Assembly: GCA_902805545.1 (NCBI GenBank)
Contig: CADCTD010000185.1
Coordinates: forward strand, 1 to 64,000
Length of the DNA stretch: 64,000 nucleotides
Source of the DNA: an uncultured Craurococcus sp.
GTDB lineage: Bacteria; Pseudomonadota; Alphaproteobacteria; Acetobacterales; Acetobacteraceae
Direction: 5' to 3'
Position 1 is the stretch's first letter, and every line of letters starts with the position of its first letter. The notes beneath the pieces are model-generated. The model had not been told where the DNA came from. It did not search any database and saw nothing but the letters and a program-made list of their open reading frames with translations. The position numbers and the translations under genes are program-made. Positions 29,605-37,827 of this stretch are shown one piece after another.

Positions 29605-29825
29605 CTCAGCCGCCCCAGGGACCGGCAAGCCTCGGCGCCCGCAGCGCCGTGGCGAAGGGGCTCATCCCGCCGGCGCACATGCCGGGCGAGGCAGACGACG
29701 CCGTGGCCGTCGGTGCCGATGAGGTCGTCCTCGGTCATCAGGCCGGCGACGAGCGCGGCATCGGCGGCGGGGATGCCCGCCGCCTCGGCCTGGACCTGTC
29801 TGGCCTCAGGCCACGGCCGCCTCGG
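29592..29825 (-). pseudogene. decayed N-terminal fragment of malate/L-lactate dehydrogenase (Ldh_2) family
   Basis: Hand translation of the minus strand: ..VQAEAAGIPAADAALVAGLMTEDDLIGTDGHGVVCLARHVRR.. then unrelated residues and TAG; no in-frame start of plausible position, no C-terminal part. Confidence 0.55.
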
Positions 29826-30213
29826 CGGAGCGCTTCAGCCCGACATATTCGAGCTCCGCGATCAGCGCGGTGGCGATGGCCTGGGCCAGGATGAATCCGG
29901 CGCCGAGCGCATTCGGCGCGATCCAGCCGGGCAGCAGGAGCAGCACGCTGTCGAGCGCCCAAAGCGCGTTGCCGGCGATGATGCCGAGCACCAGCAGGCG
30001 CGGCAGCTGCGGCCGGGTGCAGGCCCAGCCGAGCAGCCCGGCGAAGGCCAGCAGGAAGAGGCCTGACTCGCGCAGCAGGGGCAGCGGCAGGTGGAACCAC
30101 CAGCCGAGCGGCGCGGCGCCGATGGCGAGCATGAGGCCGAGGCCTGCGCAGCAGACCGCATCGAGCAGCAGGGCCCGGCGGAGGAAGGTGGAGGGGAGGA
30201 TCATGCGCGTCAT
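29806..30213 (-). CDS. hypothetical integral membrane protein (~4 TM)
   Basis: Intact ORF with several hydrophobic helices. Confidence 0.7.
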   Translation of the reverse strand: MTRMILPSTFLRRALLLDAVCCAGLGLMLAIGAAPLGWWFHLPLPLLRESGLFLLAFAGLLGWACTRPQLPRLLVLGIIAGNALWALDSVLLLLPGWIAPNALGAGFILAQAIATALIAELEYVGLKRSAEAAVA

Positions 30214-30216
30214 GGT

Positions 30217-30576
30217 TCAGGCCTCCGGCGCGAGGTCGAGGAAGCCGATGACGCGGGCGAAGCGGCCATCGGTGGACAGCTCGGCGATGTCGGTGCCGGC
30301 GGCGACGGCAGGGCCGTCCCCGGCGGCGAGCTCCCAGGTGAAGCGGAGCAGGTCGTGATGGGCATCGACCTTGCCGCTGCGCCGGAAGCGGAGGCCGGGG
30401 AACTGCGCCCTCGCCGCGCCGATCATGGCGGCGATCCCGTCGGCGCCGCGGCCTTCCATCAGCGGGTCGGCATAGGTCGCGGCCTCGGTGAAGGCCTCGC
30501 TGGCCAGCGCCGCGCGGCGGGCGGCATCGGCCTCGTTCCAGCAGGCGATATAGGTGTCGATCAGTCGGTCATGCAT
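30217..30576 (-). CDS. nuclear transport factor 2 (SnoaL-like) family protein
   Basis: LIDTYIACWNEADAARRAALASEAFTEAATYADPLMEGRGADGIAAMI. Confidence 0.85.
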   Translation of the reverse strand: MHDRLIDTYIACWNEADAARRAALASEAFTEAATYADPLMEGRGADGIAAMIGAARAQFPGLRFRRSGKVDAHHDLLRFTWELAAGDGPAVAAGTDIAELSTDGRFARVIGFLDLAPEA

Positions 30577-30669
30577 CGTCCTGTCTCCCGTGCAGCGGCG
30601 GGGAGGTCCCGCCGAGGCAGGGAGGATGCGGAACCGGCCGGGGCGGCGCGATTACGTCGGAGGTAGAAT

Positions 30670-31530
30670 TCAGCGGGCGCGGGCGAGGAGCCGGCGGGCG
30701 CGTTCGACGACGGGCAGGTCGATCATCGCGCCCTCGAAGGCGACCGCCCCCTGCCCCGCCGCCAGCGCCTCCTCGAAAGCGGTGATGAGGCGGCGGGCGC
30801 GGTCGGCCTCGGCGGGCGGCACGCCGTATTCCTCGTTGATGATCGGAACATGCGCCGGGTGGATGCAGGCGGTGCAGGCGAAGCCCAGCTTCCGGGAGCG
30901 TTGCAGGCTGGCGCGGTAGCCCTCGAGGTCGCGGAAATCGGCGAAGGCGCCGATCGAGCCGAGGGGAAGGATGCCGGCGCCGCGCGCCGCCGCCACGACC
31001 ATCATGCCGAAGGGGTAGAGCATGTCGGCGCCGGGGACGGCCTCGAGCTCGGTCGAGAGATCCTCGGAGCCGAGGCCGAGGGCTGCCATGCGCGGGTCGG
31101 CGAGCGCGATGGCGGCGAGATTGGGCAGGGCCTGCGGCGTCTCCACGATGCCGATGAAGCGGGTATGGCCGAGGGGCAGGCCGAGCGCGGCCTCGCGCGC
31201 CGCGACGGTTTCCGAGAGCAGGCGGATATGCTCGGGGCCCATCACCTTCGGCAGCATCAGCGCCGAGACCTCGGGCCGGATGGCGGCGGCGATGTCGGGC
31301 ACGGCGAGCTCAAGCGGGCGGTTGATGCGGACGGCGAGCGCCTGGCCCTCGGCATGCAGCGCCGCGGCGGCGGCCGGGATCGCGGCGCGCGCCGCCTCCT
31401 TCTCCGCGGGCGGGATGCTGTCCTCGAGATCGAGGATGATCACGTCGGCGCCACGGGTATGGGCGCGGGCGACGAAGCGCTCGGCGGTGGCGGGGACGAA
31501 GAGCAGCGAGCGCCAGTTGGGGAGGGTCAT
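30670..31530 (-). CDS. HpcH/HpaI aldolase / CitE-like lyase (citramalyl-/malyl-CoA lyase-like)
   Basis: RSLLFVPATAERFVARAHTRGADVIILDLEDSIPPAEKEAAR...GIVETPQALPNL...ALGLGSEDLSTEL...HPAHVPIINEEY. Confidence 0.9.
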   Translation of the reverse strand: MTLPNWRSLLFVPATAERFVARAHTRGADVIILDLEDSIPPAEKEAARAAIPAAAAALHAEGQALAVRINRPLELAVPDIAAAIRPEVSALMLPKVMGPEHIRLLSETVAAREAALGLPLGHTRFIGIVETPQALPNLAAIALADPRMAALGLGSEDLSTELEAVPGADMLYPFGMMVVAAARGAGILPLGSIGAFADFRDLEGYRASLQRSRKLGFACTACIHPAHVPIINEEYGVPPAEADRARRLITAFEEALAAGQGAVAFEGAMIDLPVVERARRLLARAR

Positions 31531-31541
31531 GGAGGAGGTCC

Positions 31542-32735
31542 TCATGCGGCGGCACCGGATTGCAGCAGCGCCTCGATCTCGGCTTCCGCATAGCCCGCCT
31601 CGGCGAGGATGGCCCGCGTGTCGGCGCCGAGGCGCGGGGCGGGCCGCGTCGCCTCGCGCATGCCGCCGCGGAAGGTGACGGGCGTGCGCGTGCGGCGGAT
31701 GCGGCCCTCGGTCGGGTGGTCGTCGCTCTGCCAGAAGGCGACGTCGCCGAGATGCGGGTCGTCCAGCAGGTCGTCGATCGAGTTGTAGCGCGCGGCGGGG
31801 ACGTCGGCGGCGGCGAAGATCGACAGCCATTCCTCCGTCGTCTTCTGCGCCAGCGCCTCGACCTGGAGGGTGAAGTAGTCGGCGGCGTGCTGCGTGCGGG
31901 TGATGGGCGTGGCGAAGCGCGGATCCGCCTTCAGCTCGGGCCGGCCGATGGCGTCGAAGAAGGCGAAAGCCTGGCGGTTGTCGTTGGGGCGGATGGTGAT
32001 GTAGCCGTCCTGCGTCGGCAGCGGGCGGTAGTCGGGCGAGAGCAGCCGGGCATCGCCGCTCGGGCCCTCGGGCGGGTCGAAGGTCGCCGCACCCAGATGC
32101 TCCGAGGCGACGAAGCTCGCCATGGTCTCGAACATCGGCACCTCGATCGCCTCGCCGATGCCGGTCCTCTCGCGCCGGTAGAGGGCGAAGCCGATGCTCT
32201 GCGCGGCGACCAGGCCGGTGATGTGGTCGGTCATCACCATGGGCACGAAGCGCGGCTCGCCGGTGGCGCGCTCGAAGGTGCCGGCGACGCCGGAGAGGGA
32301 CTGGATCACCGGGTCATAGGCCGGGCGGTTGGCATAGCGCCCGTCCGTACCGAAGGCGACGATGCCGCAATGGATGAGGCGCGGGTTGAGGGCTCCGAGC
32401 GCGGCATGGTCGAGCCCGGCGCGGGCGAGGGCTGCGGGGCGGACATTGGAGACGAAGACATCCGCGCCGGCGATCAGCCGCTTCAGAGCGGCGAGGCCCC
32501 CCGCCTGCTTGATGTCGAGGACGATGCTGCGCTTGTTGCGGTTGAAGTTGATGAACTTGCCCGACATGGCGGGCGAGCGGCTGCCGGCGGCGAGGAAGCG
32601 CAGGATGTCGCCGCCCGGCGCCTCCACCTTGATCACCTCGGCACCCTGGTCGCCCAGGGTGCGGGTGCAGATCGGGCCGACGACGACGGTGGTCAGGTCG
32701 ATGACGCGGACGCCGTCGAGCGGCCCGCCCGCCAT
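31542..32735 (-). CDS. CaiB/BaiF (class III) CoA-transferase
   Basis: GVRVIDLTTVVVGPICTRTLGDQGAEVIKVEAPGGD...NRNKRSIVLDIKQAGGLAALKRLIAGADVFVSNVRPAAL. Confidence 0.94.
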   Translation of the reverse strand: MAGGPLDGVRVIDLTTVVVGPICTRTLGDQGAEVIKVEAPGGDILRFLAAGSRSPAMSGKFINFNRNKRSIVLDIKQAGGLAALKRLIAGADVFVSNVRPAALARAGLDHAALGALNPRLIHCGIVAFGTDGRYANRPAYDPVIQSLSGVAGTFERATGEPRFVPMVMTDHITGLVAAQSIGFALYRRERTGIGEAIEVPMFETMASFVASEHLGAATFDPPEGPSGDARLLSPDYRPLPTQDGYITIRPNDNRQAFAFFDAIGRPELKADPRFATPITRTQHAADYFTLQVEALAQKTTEEWLSIFAAADVPAARYNSIDDLLDDPHLGDVAFWQSDDHPTEGRIRRTRTPVTFRGGMREATRPAPRLGADTRAILAEAGYAEAEIEALLQSGAAA

Positions 32736-33580
32736 CAGGCAAACTCGCCGTCGAGCTGGCCGCAGAGATTGCCGTCGCGGTCCTGCACCCAGCTCGCCAC
32801 CCTGCCCGCCTCCGGCGCCCGGCCGCAGAGGGTGATGGTGTCGCCGACATAGATCGGCCGCGTCAGCCGGGCGGTGAAGCCGGCGAGGCGGCCCGGCGTA
32901 TGCGCGACGACGGCATCGAGCAGCAGCTGCATGGTCAGCCCGCCATTCTGCACCGTGGCGGGGTAGCCCTCCTCGCCGCGGGCGTAGTCGGCGTCGTAGT
33001 GGATGCGGTGGGCGTTCCAGGTCAGCGCGGAGTAGCGGAAGACCAGCGGCGGGGAGAGGTGCTTCTCCACGCGCCAGGCGGCATCCGCCGGCGCGGGGCT
33101 GGGCGGGGCGACGGGGCTGGCCTCGCCGGGCTTCGGCGCCTCGCGGTAGACGGCGTCGAACTCCTCCTCCGCCACCACCCGGCCGGCGATGCGGTAGGTG
33201 TGGCGCATGGTGAGCACGGTGATGAAGCCGGTGCGCGCCTGCTTCGGCAGGATGGCGGCGACCTCGGCGGTGCGTTCGGCCATCTCGCCGATGCGCATGG
33301 TGCCGGGGATCGTCACGCGGCGGCCGGCGCCCATGCGGCGCGGCAGCGGGATGGGCGGCAGCACGACGCCGGGATTGGGGTGGCCGTCCGGGCCGATATC
33401 GGCTTGCCGCGGCGCCTCGTTGCAGAAGAAGCCGAACCAGTGCGGCGGCAGCGCATCGCCCGGACGGAAGCTGCCCGGGTCCAGGTCGAGCATCGCGGCG
33501 ATGCGGCGGACGGTGCCGAGCGAGATGTCCTCCTCGACCACGCGCCGGCGGCCGACCCAGGCCTGCAGCGCCTCGCTCAT
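32735..33580 (-). CDS. MaoC/HTD2-type hydratase (mesaconyl-/itaconyl-CoA hydratase-like)
   Basis: FAS1-like N-terminal dehydratase region and YSALTWNAHRIHYDADYARGEEGYPATVQNGGLTMQLL. Start read at internal Met. Confidence 0.85.
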   Translation of the reverse strand: MSEALQAWVGRRRVVEEDISLGTVRRIAAMLDLDPGSFRPGDALPPHWFGFFCNEAPRQADIGPDGHPNPGVVLPPIPLPRRMGAGRRVTIPGTMRIGEMAERTAEVAAILPKQARTGFITVLTMRHTYRIAGRVVAEEEFDAVYREAPKPGEASPVAPPSPAPADAAWRVEKHLSPPLVFRYSALTWNAHRIHYDADYARGEEGYPATVQNGGLTMQLLLDAVVAHTPGRLAGFTARLTRPIYVGDTITLCGRAPEAGRVASWVQDRDGNLCGQLDGEFA

Positions 33581-34731
33581 CGGTCGACCCATTCGGCCCG
33601 CAGCGCCTCCATGATGCGATCGACATCGGCCATGGAGTTATAGCCATGGAAGCTGAAGCGGATGCGGCCGCGGCCATTCCAGGCCCAGACGCCGCGGCGG
33701 ACCAGCGCCTCGGTCAGCGCGGCGGCGCCGGGGCAGGCGATGCAGACGCTGGCGCCGTGCCGCACCGGGTCGCGCGGGGTGGTGCTGGGGATGCCCTCCG
33801 CCTCCAGCCGGGCGAGCAGCGCCGTCGTCAGCCGCTGCACATGGGCGGCGACGGCGCCGGGCGGATGGGCGGCCAGGTAGTCCAGCGCCTCGGCGAGGAC
33901 ATAGACGGCGCCATGGGCCGGGTTGCCGCGGGCGAAGCGCATGGCATCCGGCACCAGGCGCAGGCCGCCGGCGTAGTCGGGCCGGCCCGTGTCCTCGATC
34001 GAGTGCCAGCCGGCGGTGCTCGGCGCCCAGTCGGGCTGGCGGGCGCGGTTCCAGTAGGCGATGGCGGTGCCGGTCATGCCGAGCAGCCACTTGTAGGCCG
34101 CGGAAAAGGCGAAGTCGGCGAGGCGCGGGTCGATGGGCAGGTAGCCCGCCGCCTGGGTGTGGTCGACGACCAGCAGCGCGCCGACGCCGTCCGCCACGCG
34201 GCGGAGCGCGGCGAGGTCGTAGCGCTCCCCGGTCAGGTAGGAGACGTGCGAGACGGCGATCATCCGCGTCCGCTCCGTCACCAAGGCGGCGAGCGCGGCC
34301 GCGTCATTGGCGCGGGCGTAGCGGATGGCGATGTGCGGATGCCGCTGCAGCGCGACCGGGGCGACGAGGGAGGGGTACTCGTCCGGGTCGACGACGATGT
34401 TGTCGCCGGGCCGCCAGTCGAGGCTCTCGACCAGCATCGACATGCCCTCGGCGACATTGGCGACCAGGCCGATATCGCCGCGATCGACGCCCCAGGCGGC
34501 GGCGACGAGGCTGCGGGCGCGCATCACCTCGGCATCCTGCGCGTGGCGGCCATGGGTGCCGCGGCTCTTGTCGGCGGCGTAGCGCGCGAGCGCCGCGTCA
34601 TGGCGGTGGAGAAAGGCGGTCTCGCCCCCGGCGCAGACATGGGTGATGCCGGCGGGGACGCGGAAGTCGCGCGGGTCGAAGAGCGGCGCGGCGGCTGCCG
34701 CCGGCCGCGCGGCCTCGGCGAGGCTGGACAT
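33577..34731 (-). CDS. aminotransferase class V-fold PLP-dependent enzyme
   Basis: NIVVDPDEYPSLVAPVALQ...LLVVDHTQAAGYLPIDPRLADFAFSAAYKWLLGMTGTAIAYW. Confidence 0.9.
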   Translation of the reverse strand: MSSLAEAARPAAAAAPLFDPRDFRVPAGITHVCAGGETAFLHRHDAALARYAADKSRGTHGRHAQDAEVMRARSLVAAAWGVDRGDIGLVANVAEGMSMLVESLDWRPGDNIVVDPDEYPSLVAPVALQRHPHIAIRYARANDAAALAALVTERTRMIAVSHVSYLTGERYDLAALRRVADGVGALLVVDHTQAAGYLPIDPRLADFAFSAAYKWLLGMTGTAIAYWNRARQPDWAPSTAGWHSIEDTGRPDYAGGLRLVPDAMRFARGNPAHGAVYVLAEALDYLAAHPPGAVAAHVQRLTTALLARLEAEGIPSTTPRDPVRHGASVCIACPGAAALTEALVRRGVWAWNGRGRIRFSFHGYNSMADVDRIMEALRAEWVDR

Positions 34732-34804
34732 GGCTTGGTTCCTCCCGAATTGCGGCGGATGATAGGCCGATGCCGGGTTTCGGCAAGCCAGGGGGCCAGG
34801 CGGC

Positions 34805-36370
34805 ATGGGACTGAACCAGGCGATCTACGAGGATCTGCCGCGATTCCCCTACCGGCCGGTGGCCGGGCCGCAGCGTGCCCCGGTGGCCGTGCTGGGGGCG
34901 GGGCCGGTGGGGCTCGCCCTCGCCGCGGGTCTCGCGCGGCATGGGGTCCGCTGCGTCGTCATCGAGCCGCGCGGGGCGGTGAGCTTCGGCAGCCGGGCGA
35001 TCTGCATCAGCCGGCGCTCGCTCGAGATCCTGGAGGGGTTCGGCGTCGCGGCGCCACTGCTGCAGGCCGGCCTGCCCTGGCGGCGGGGGCGAAGCTTCTG
35101 GCGGCGGCACCAGGTGCTTGAATTCGAGATGCCGGACGGGCCGGAGCAGCGGCATCCACCCATGCTCAACCTGCAGCAATGCTTCACCGAGCAGCACCTG
35201 GTCGATGCGCTGGCCGCGCGGCCGGAGGTCGATATCCGCTGGCACAGCCGGATGCTGGGGCTGGCGCAGGGCGAGGCGGGCGTCACGCTGCGGATCGGCA
35301 CGCCGGAGGGGGAATACGAGCTTGCGGCGGATTACGTCGTCGCGGTGGATGGCGCGCGGAGCCCGGCGCGGGCGGCGCTCGGCCTCGCCCTCCAGGGCAA
35401 TTCCTATGAGGGGCGCTACCTGATCGCGGATATCCGGCTGCGCTCGGCAAGCCCGACGGAGCGGCGGGCCTGGTTCGACCCGCCCTCCAACCCCGGCTCG
35501 ACCCTGCTGATGCACAGGCAGCCGGGCGACATCTGGCGGATCGACTACCAGCTGGGCGACGAGGAGGACGCCGAGGCGGCGCAGCGGGAGGAGGCCGTCC
35601 GGGCGCGGATCGACGCGCATCTGGCGGCGATCGGCGAGCCCGCCGAGTACGAGCTGGTGCTGATCAGCCTCTACCGGGCGCATTGCCTGACGCTCGATGC
35701 CTATCGGCACGGGCGGGTGCTCTTCGCCGGCGATGCGGCGCATCTGGTGCCGATCTTCGGCGTCAGGGGGCTCAACTCGGGCTTCGACGATGCCGGGAAC
35801 CTCGCCTGGAAGCTGGCTTCGGTGCTGCGCGGCGAGGGCGGCGAGGGCCTGCTCGACAGCTACTCCGCCGAGCGCGTCCATGCGGCGCGGGAGAATATCC
35901 GGGCGGCGCGGAAGTCGACGCTCTTCATGACGCCGCCGACCCGCGGCCATGCGCTGATGCGGGAGGCGGCGCTGAGCCTTGCCGTCTCGCAGGACTTCGC
36001 CAAGGCGTTGGTCAATCCGCGCCAGAGCAGCGCCATCGCCTTCCCGGACTCGCCCCTGCAGACGCCGGAGCAGGGTGCGTGGAGCGCGGGCCCCAGGGTC
36101 GGCGCGACGCTGCCGAGCCTGCCGCTCGGCGAGGGGCATGTGCAGGCGATGATCGGCCCCTCCCCCACCGTCCTCGCGGCGGGCGACGTGGCGGTGCCGG
36201 AGGGGGTGGGCCTGGTGCCGATCACGGACCCAGGCCTCCGGGCGGCGCTCGGCCTGGCGCGGCCGGGGGCGGGCTACCTCGTCCGGCCGGACGGGCATGT
36301 CGCCTGGCGCTGGCAGGACTGGGACGCGCAGGCCTTCGCGGCCGCGCTGCGGCGGATGCTGGCGCGATGA
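34805..36370 (+). CDS. FAD-dependent aromatic-ring-hydroxylase-type monooxygenase (PheA/TfdB-like)
   Basis: VAVLGAGPVGLALAAGLARHGVRCVVIEP; GRVLFAGDAAHLVPIFGVRGLNSGFDDAGNLAWKLA. Confidence 0.92.
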   Translation: MGLNQAIYEDLPRFPYRPVAGPQRAPVAVLGAGPVGLALAAGLARHGVRCVVIEPRGAVSFGSRAICISRRSLEILEGFGVAAPLLQAGLPWRRGRSFWRRHQVLEFEMPDGPEQRHPPMLNLQQCFTEQHLVDALAARPEVDIRWHSRMLGLAQGEAGVTLRIGTPEGEYELAADYVVAVDGARSPARAALGLALQGNSYEGRYLIADIRLRSASPTERRAWFDPPSNPGSTLLMHRQPGDIWRIDYQLGDEEDAEAAQREEAVRARIDAHLAAIGEPAEYELVLISLYRAHCLTLDAYRHGRVLFAGDAAHLVPIFGVRGLNSGFDDAGNLAWKLASVLRGEGGEGLLDSYSAERVHAARENIRAARKSTLFMTPPTRGHALMREAALSLAVSQDFAKALVNPRQSSAIAFPDSPLQTPEQGAWSAGPRVGATLPSLPLGEGHVQAMIGPSPTVLAAGDVAVPEGVGLVPITDPGLRAALGLARPGAGYLVRPDGHVAWRWQDWDAQAFAAALRRMLAR

Positions 36371-36546
36371 GCGCGGAGGACATGGTGGAGCGGCTCTGGG
36401 AGCAGCTCGCCGAGGCCATCGCCGCGGCGGGGCCTGGGCGGGAGGCGCTGTTCCTGGCGAAGCTCGCCCTGCTGCTCGCCCGCGAGGTCGGCGATGCGGA
36501 GCGGGTGGCGGCGGCGATCGGGGTCGCGCTGCGCGACCTCGAGTAA
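36367..36546 (+). CDS. DUF2783-like small protein
   Basis: ATGA overlap with monooxygenase; MSAEDMVERLWEQLAEAIAAAGPGREALFLAKLALLLAREVGDAERVAAAIGVALRDLE. Confidence 0.7.
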   Translation: MSAEDMVERLWEQLAEAIAAAGPGREALFLAKLALLLAREVGDAERVAAAIGVALRDLE

Positions 36547-36548
36547 CG

Positions 36549-36573
36549 CAAAAAGCCGGGCTCTCGCCCGGCT
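36549..36573 (-). terminator. rho-independent terminator of rpmB
   Basis: Minus strand AGCCGGGC-GAGA-GCCCGGCT followed by TTTTTG. Confidence 0.88.
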
Positions 36574-36598
36574 TCCGGTCACGGCATCGGCGGGCGGC

Positions 36599-36901
36599 TC
36601 AGGCCGCGGCGCCGGCCTTCTTCGCCTGGGCGCGGAGGATGCGGCGCTTCAGCACCTGCGCCTCTTCCGGCAGGCGGCGGTTCGGCGTGCCGAGCAGGAA
36701 GGCATCGAGCCCGCCATTGTGCTCGATGGTGCGGATGCCGTTGGTCGTCAGGCGCAGCTGGATGCTGGTGGCCAGCACGTCCGAGAAGAAGGACGTCTCC
36801 TGCAGGTTGGGCAGGAAGCGACGCCGCGTCTTGTTGTTGGCGTGGCTGACGTTGTTACCCGTCAGGACGCCCTTGCCGGTGATGCCGCAGCGGCGGGCCA
36901 T
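36599..36901 (-). CDS. rpmB: 50S ribosomal protein L28
   Basis: [34 protein letters not shown]. Confidence 0.97.
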   Translation of the reverse strand: MARRCGITGKGVLTGNNVSHANNKTRRRFLPNLQETSFFSDVLATSIQLRLTTNGIRTIEHNGGLDAFLLGTPNRRLPEEAQVLKRRILRAQAKKAGAAA

Positions 36902-37046
36902 GATGCAAAATCCCAAGCGTAGGGGCGCGCGGGAGGGAGCCCACGCGCGGGTGGTGTGGAAGGTGGGGCGATATGCCCTGGGCCGGGGGTGGCGTCAAGG
37001 CCGCGCTTGCGCGAGGCTGCCCGAAAGACCAAGGGAGGACAGGCCG

Positions 37047-37799
37047 ATGCGGCTCGCCAACAAGATCGCCCTCGTCACGGGCGCGGCTTCCGGCATGGGG
37101 GCGGCGACGGCGCGGCTGATGGCCGCGGAGGGGGCGAAGGTCGCCGTCGCCGACCTGCTGGAGGCGGAGGGCGAGGCCGTGGTTGCCGGCATCGCGGCGG
37201 CGGGCGGTACGGCGCGCTTCCTCCGCCTCGACGTCGCCGAGGAGGCGGCATGGGAGGCCGCCCTCGCCACGGTCACCGAGGCCTGGGGCGGGCTCGACAT
37301 CCTGGTCAACAATGCCGGCATCTCGGGCAGCGCCACCAACGACCTCTACGACACCGGCCTCTGGGACCGGATCATGGCGGTGAACGCGCGCGGCACCTTC
37401 CTCGGGGTGAAGCATGGCGTCGCCGCGATGCGCCGGCGCGGCGGCGGGTCGATCGTCAACCTCTCCTCCATCTCGGGGAATGTCGGGCAGGAGCGCATCC
37501 ACTGCGCCTACAACGCCTCGAAGGCCGCCGTCCGGCTGCTGACCAAGTCGGTCGCGGTGCAGGAAGGCCAGGCGAGGATCCGGGTGAACACCATCCATCC
37601 CGGGCTGATGCCGCCGATGCGGACCTCGGGCGCGACCGCCGACCCGGTCTTCCGGGCGAAGATGCTCGGGCATGTGCCGCTCGGGCGGTCGGGGGAGGTG
37701 GAGGAGGTGGCGCGGGCCATCCTCTTCCTCGCCTCGGACGAGGCCTCCTACATCACCGGCGCGGAGTTGCATGTGGACGGGGGATATCTGGCATCCTAG
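37047..37799 (+). CDS. SDR family oxidoreductase
   Basis: ALVTGAASGMGAATARLM; DILVNNAGISG; YNASKAAVR. Confidence 0.93.
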   Translation: MRLANKIALVTGAASGMGAATARLMAAEGAKVAVADLLEAEGEAVVAGIAAAGGTARFLRLDVAEEAAWEAALATVTEAWGGLDILVNNAGISGSATNDLYDTGLWDRIMAVNARGTFLGVKHGVAAMRRRGGGSIVNLSSISGNVGQERIHCAYNASKAAVRLLTKSVAVQEGQARIRVNTIHPGLMPPMRTSGATADPVFRAKMLGHVPLGRSGEVEEVARAILFLASDEASYITGAELHVDGGYLAS

Positions 37800-37827
37800 C
37801 GCCGCAGGCGGTGACAAGGGGGACGCG

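Noticed and set aside
36549-36573. Terminator for the plus-strand DUF2783 gene
   Set aside because: The hairpin is followed by a T-run only on the minus strand, so I assigned it to rpmB.
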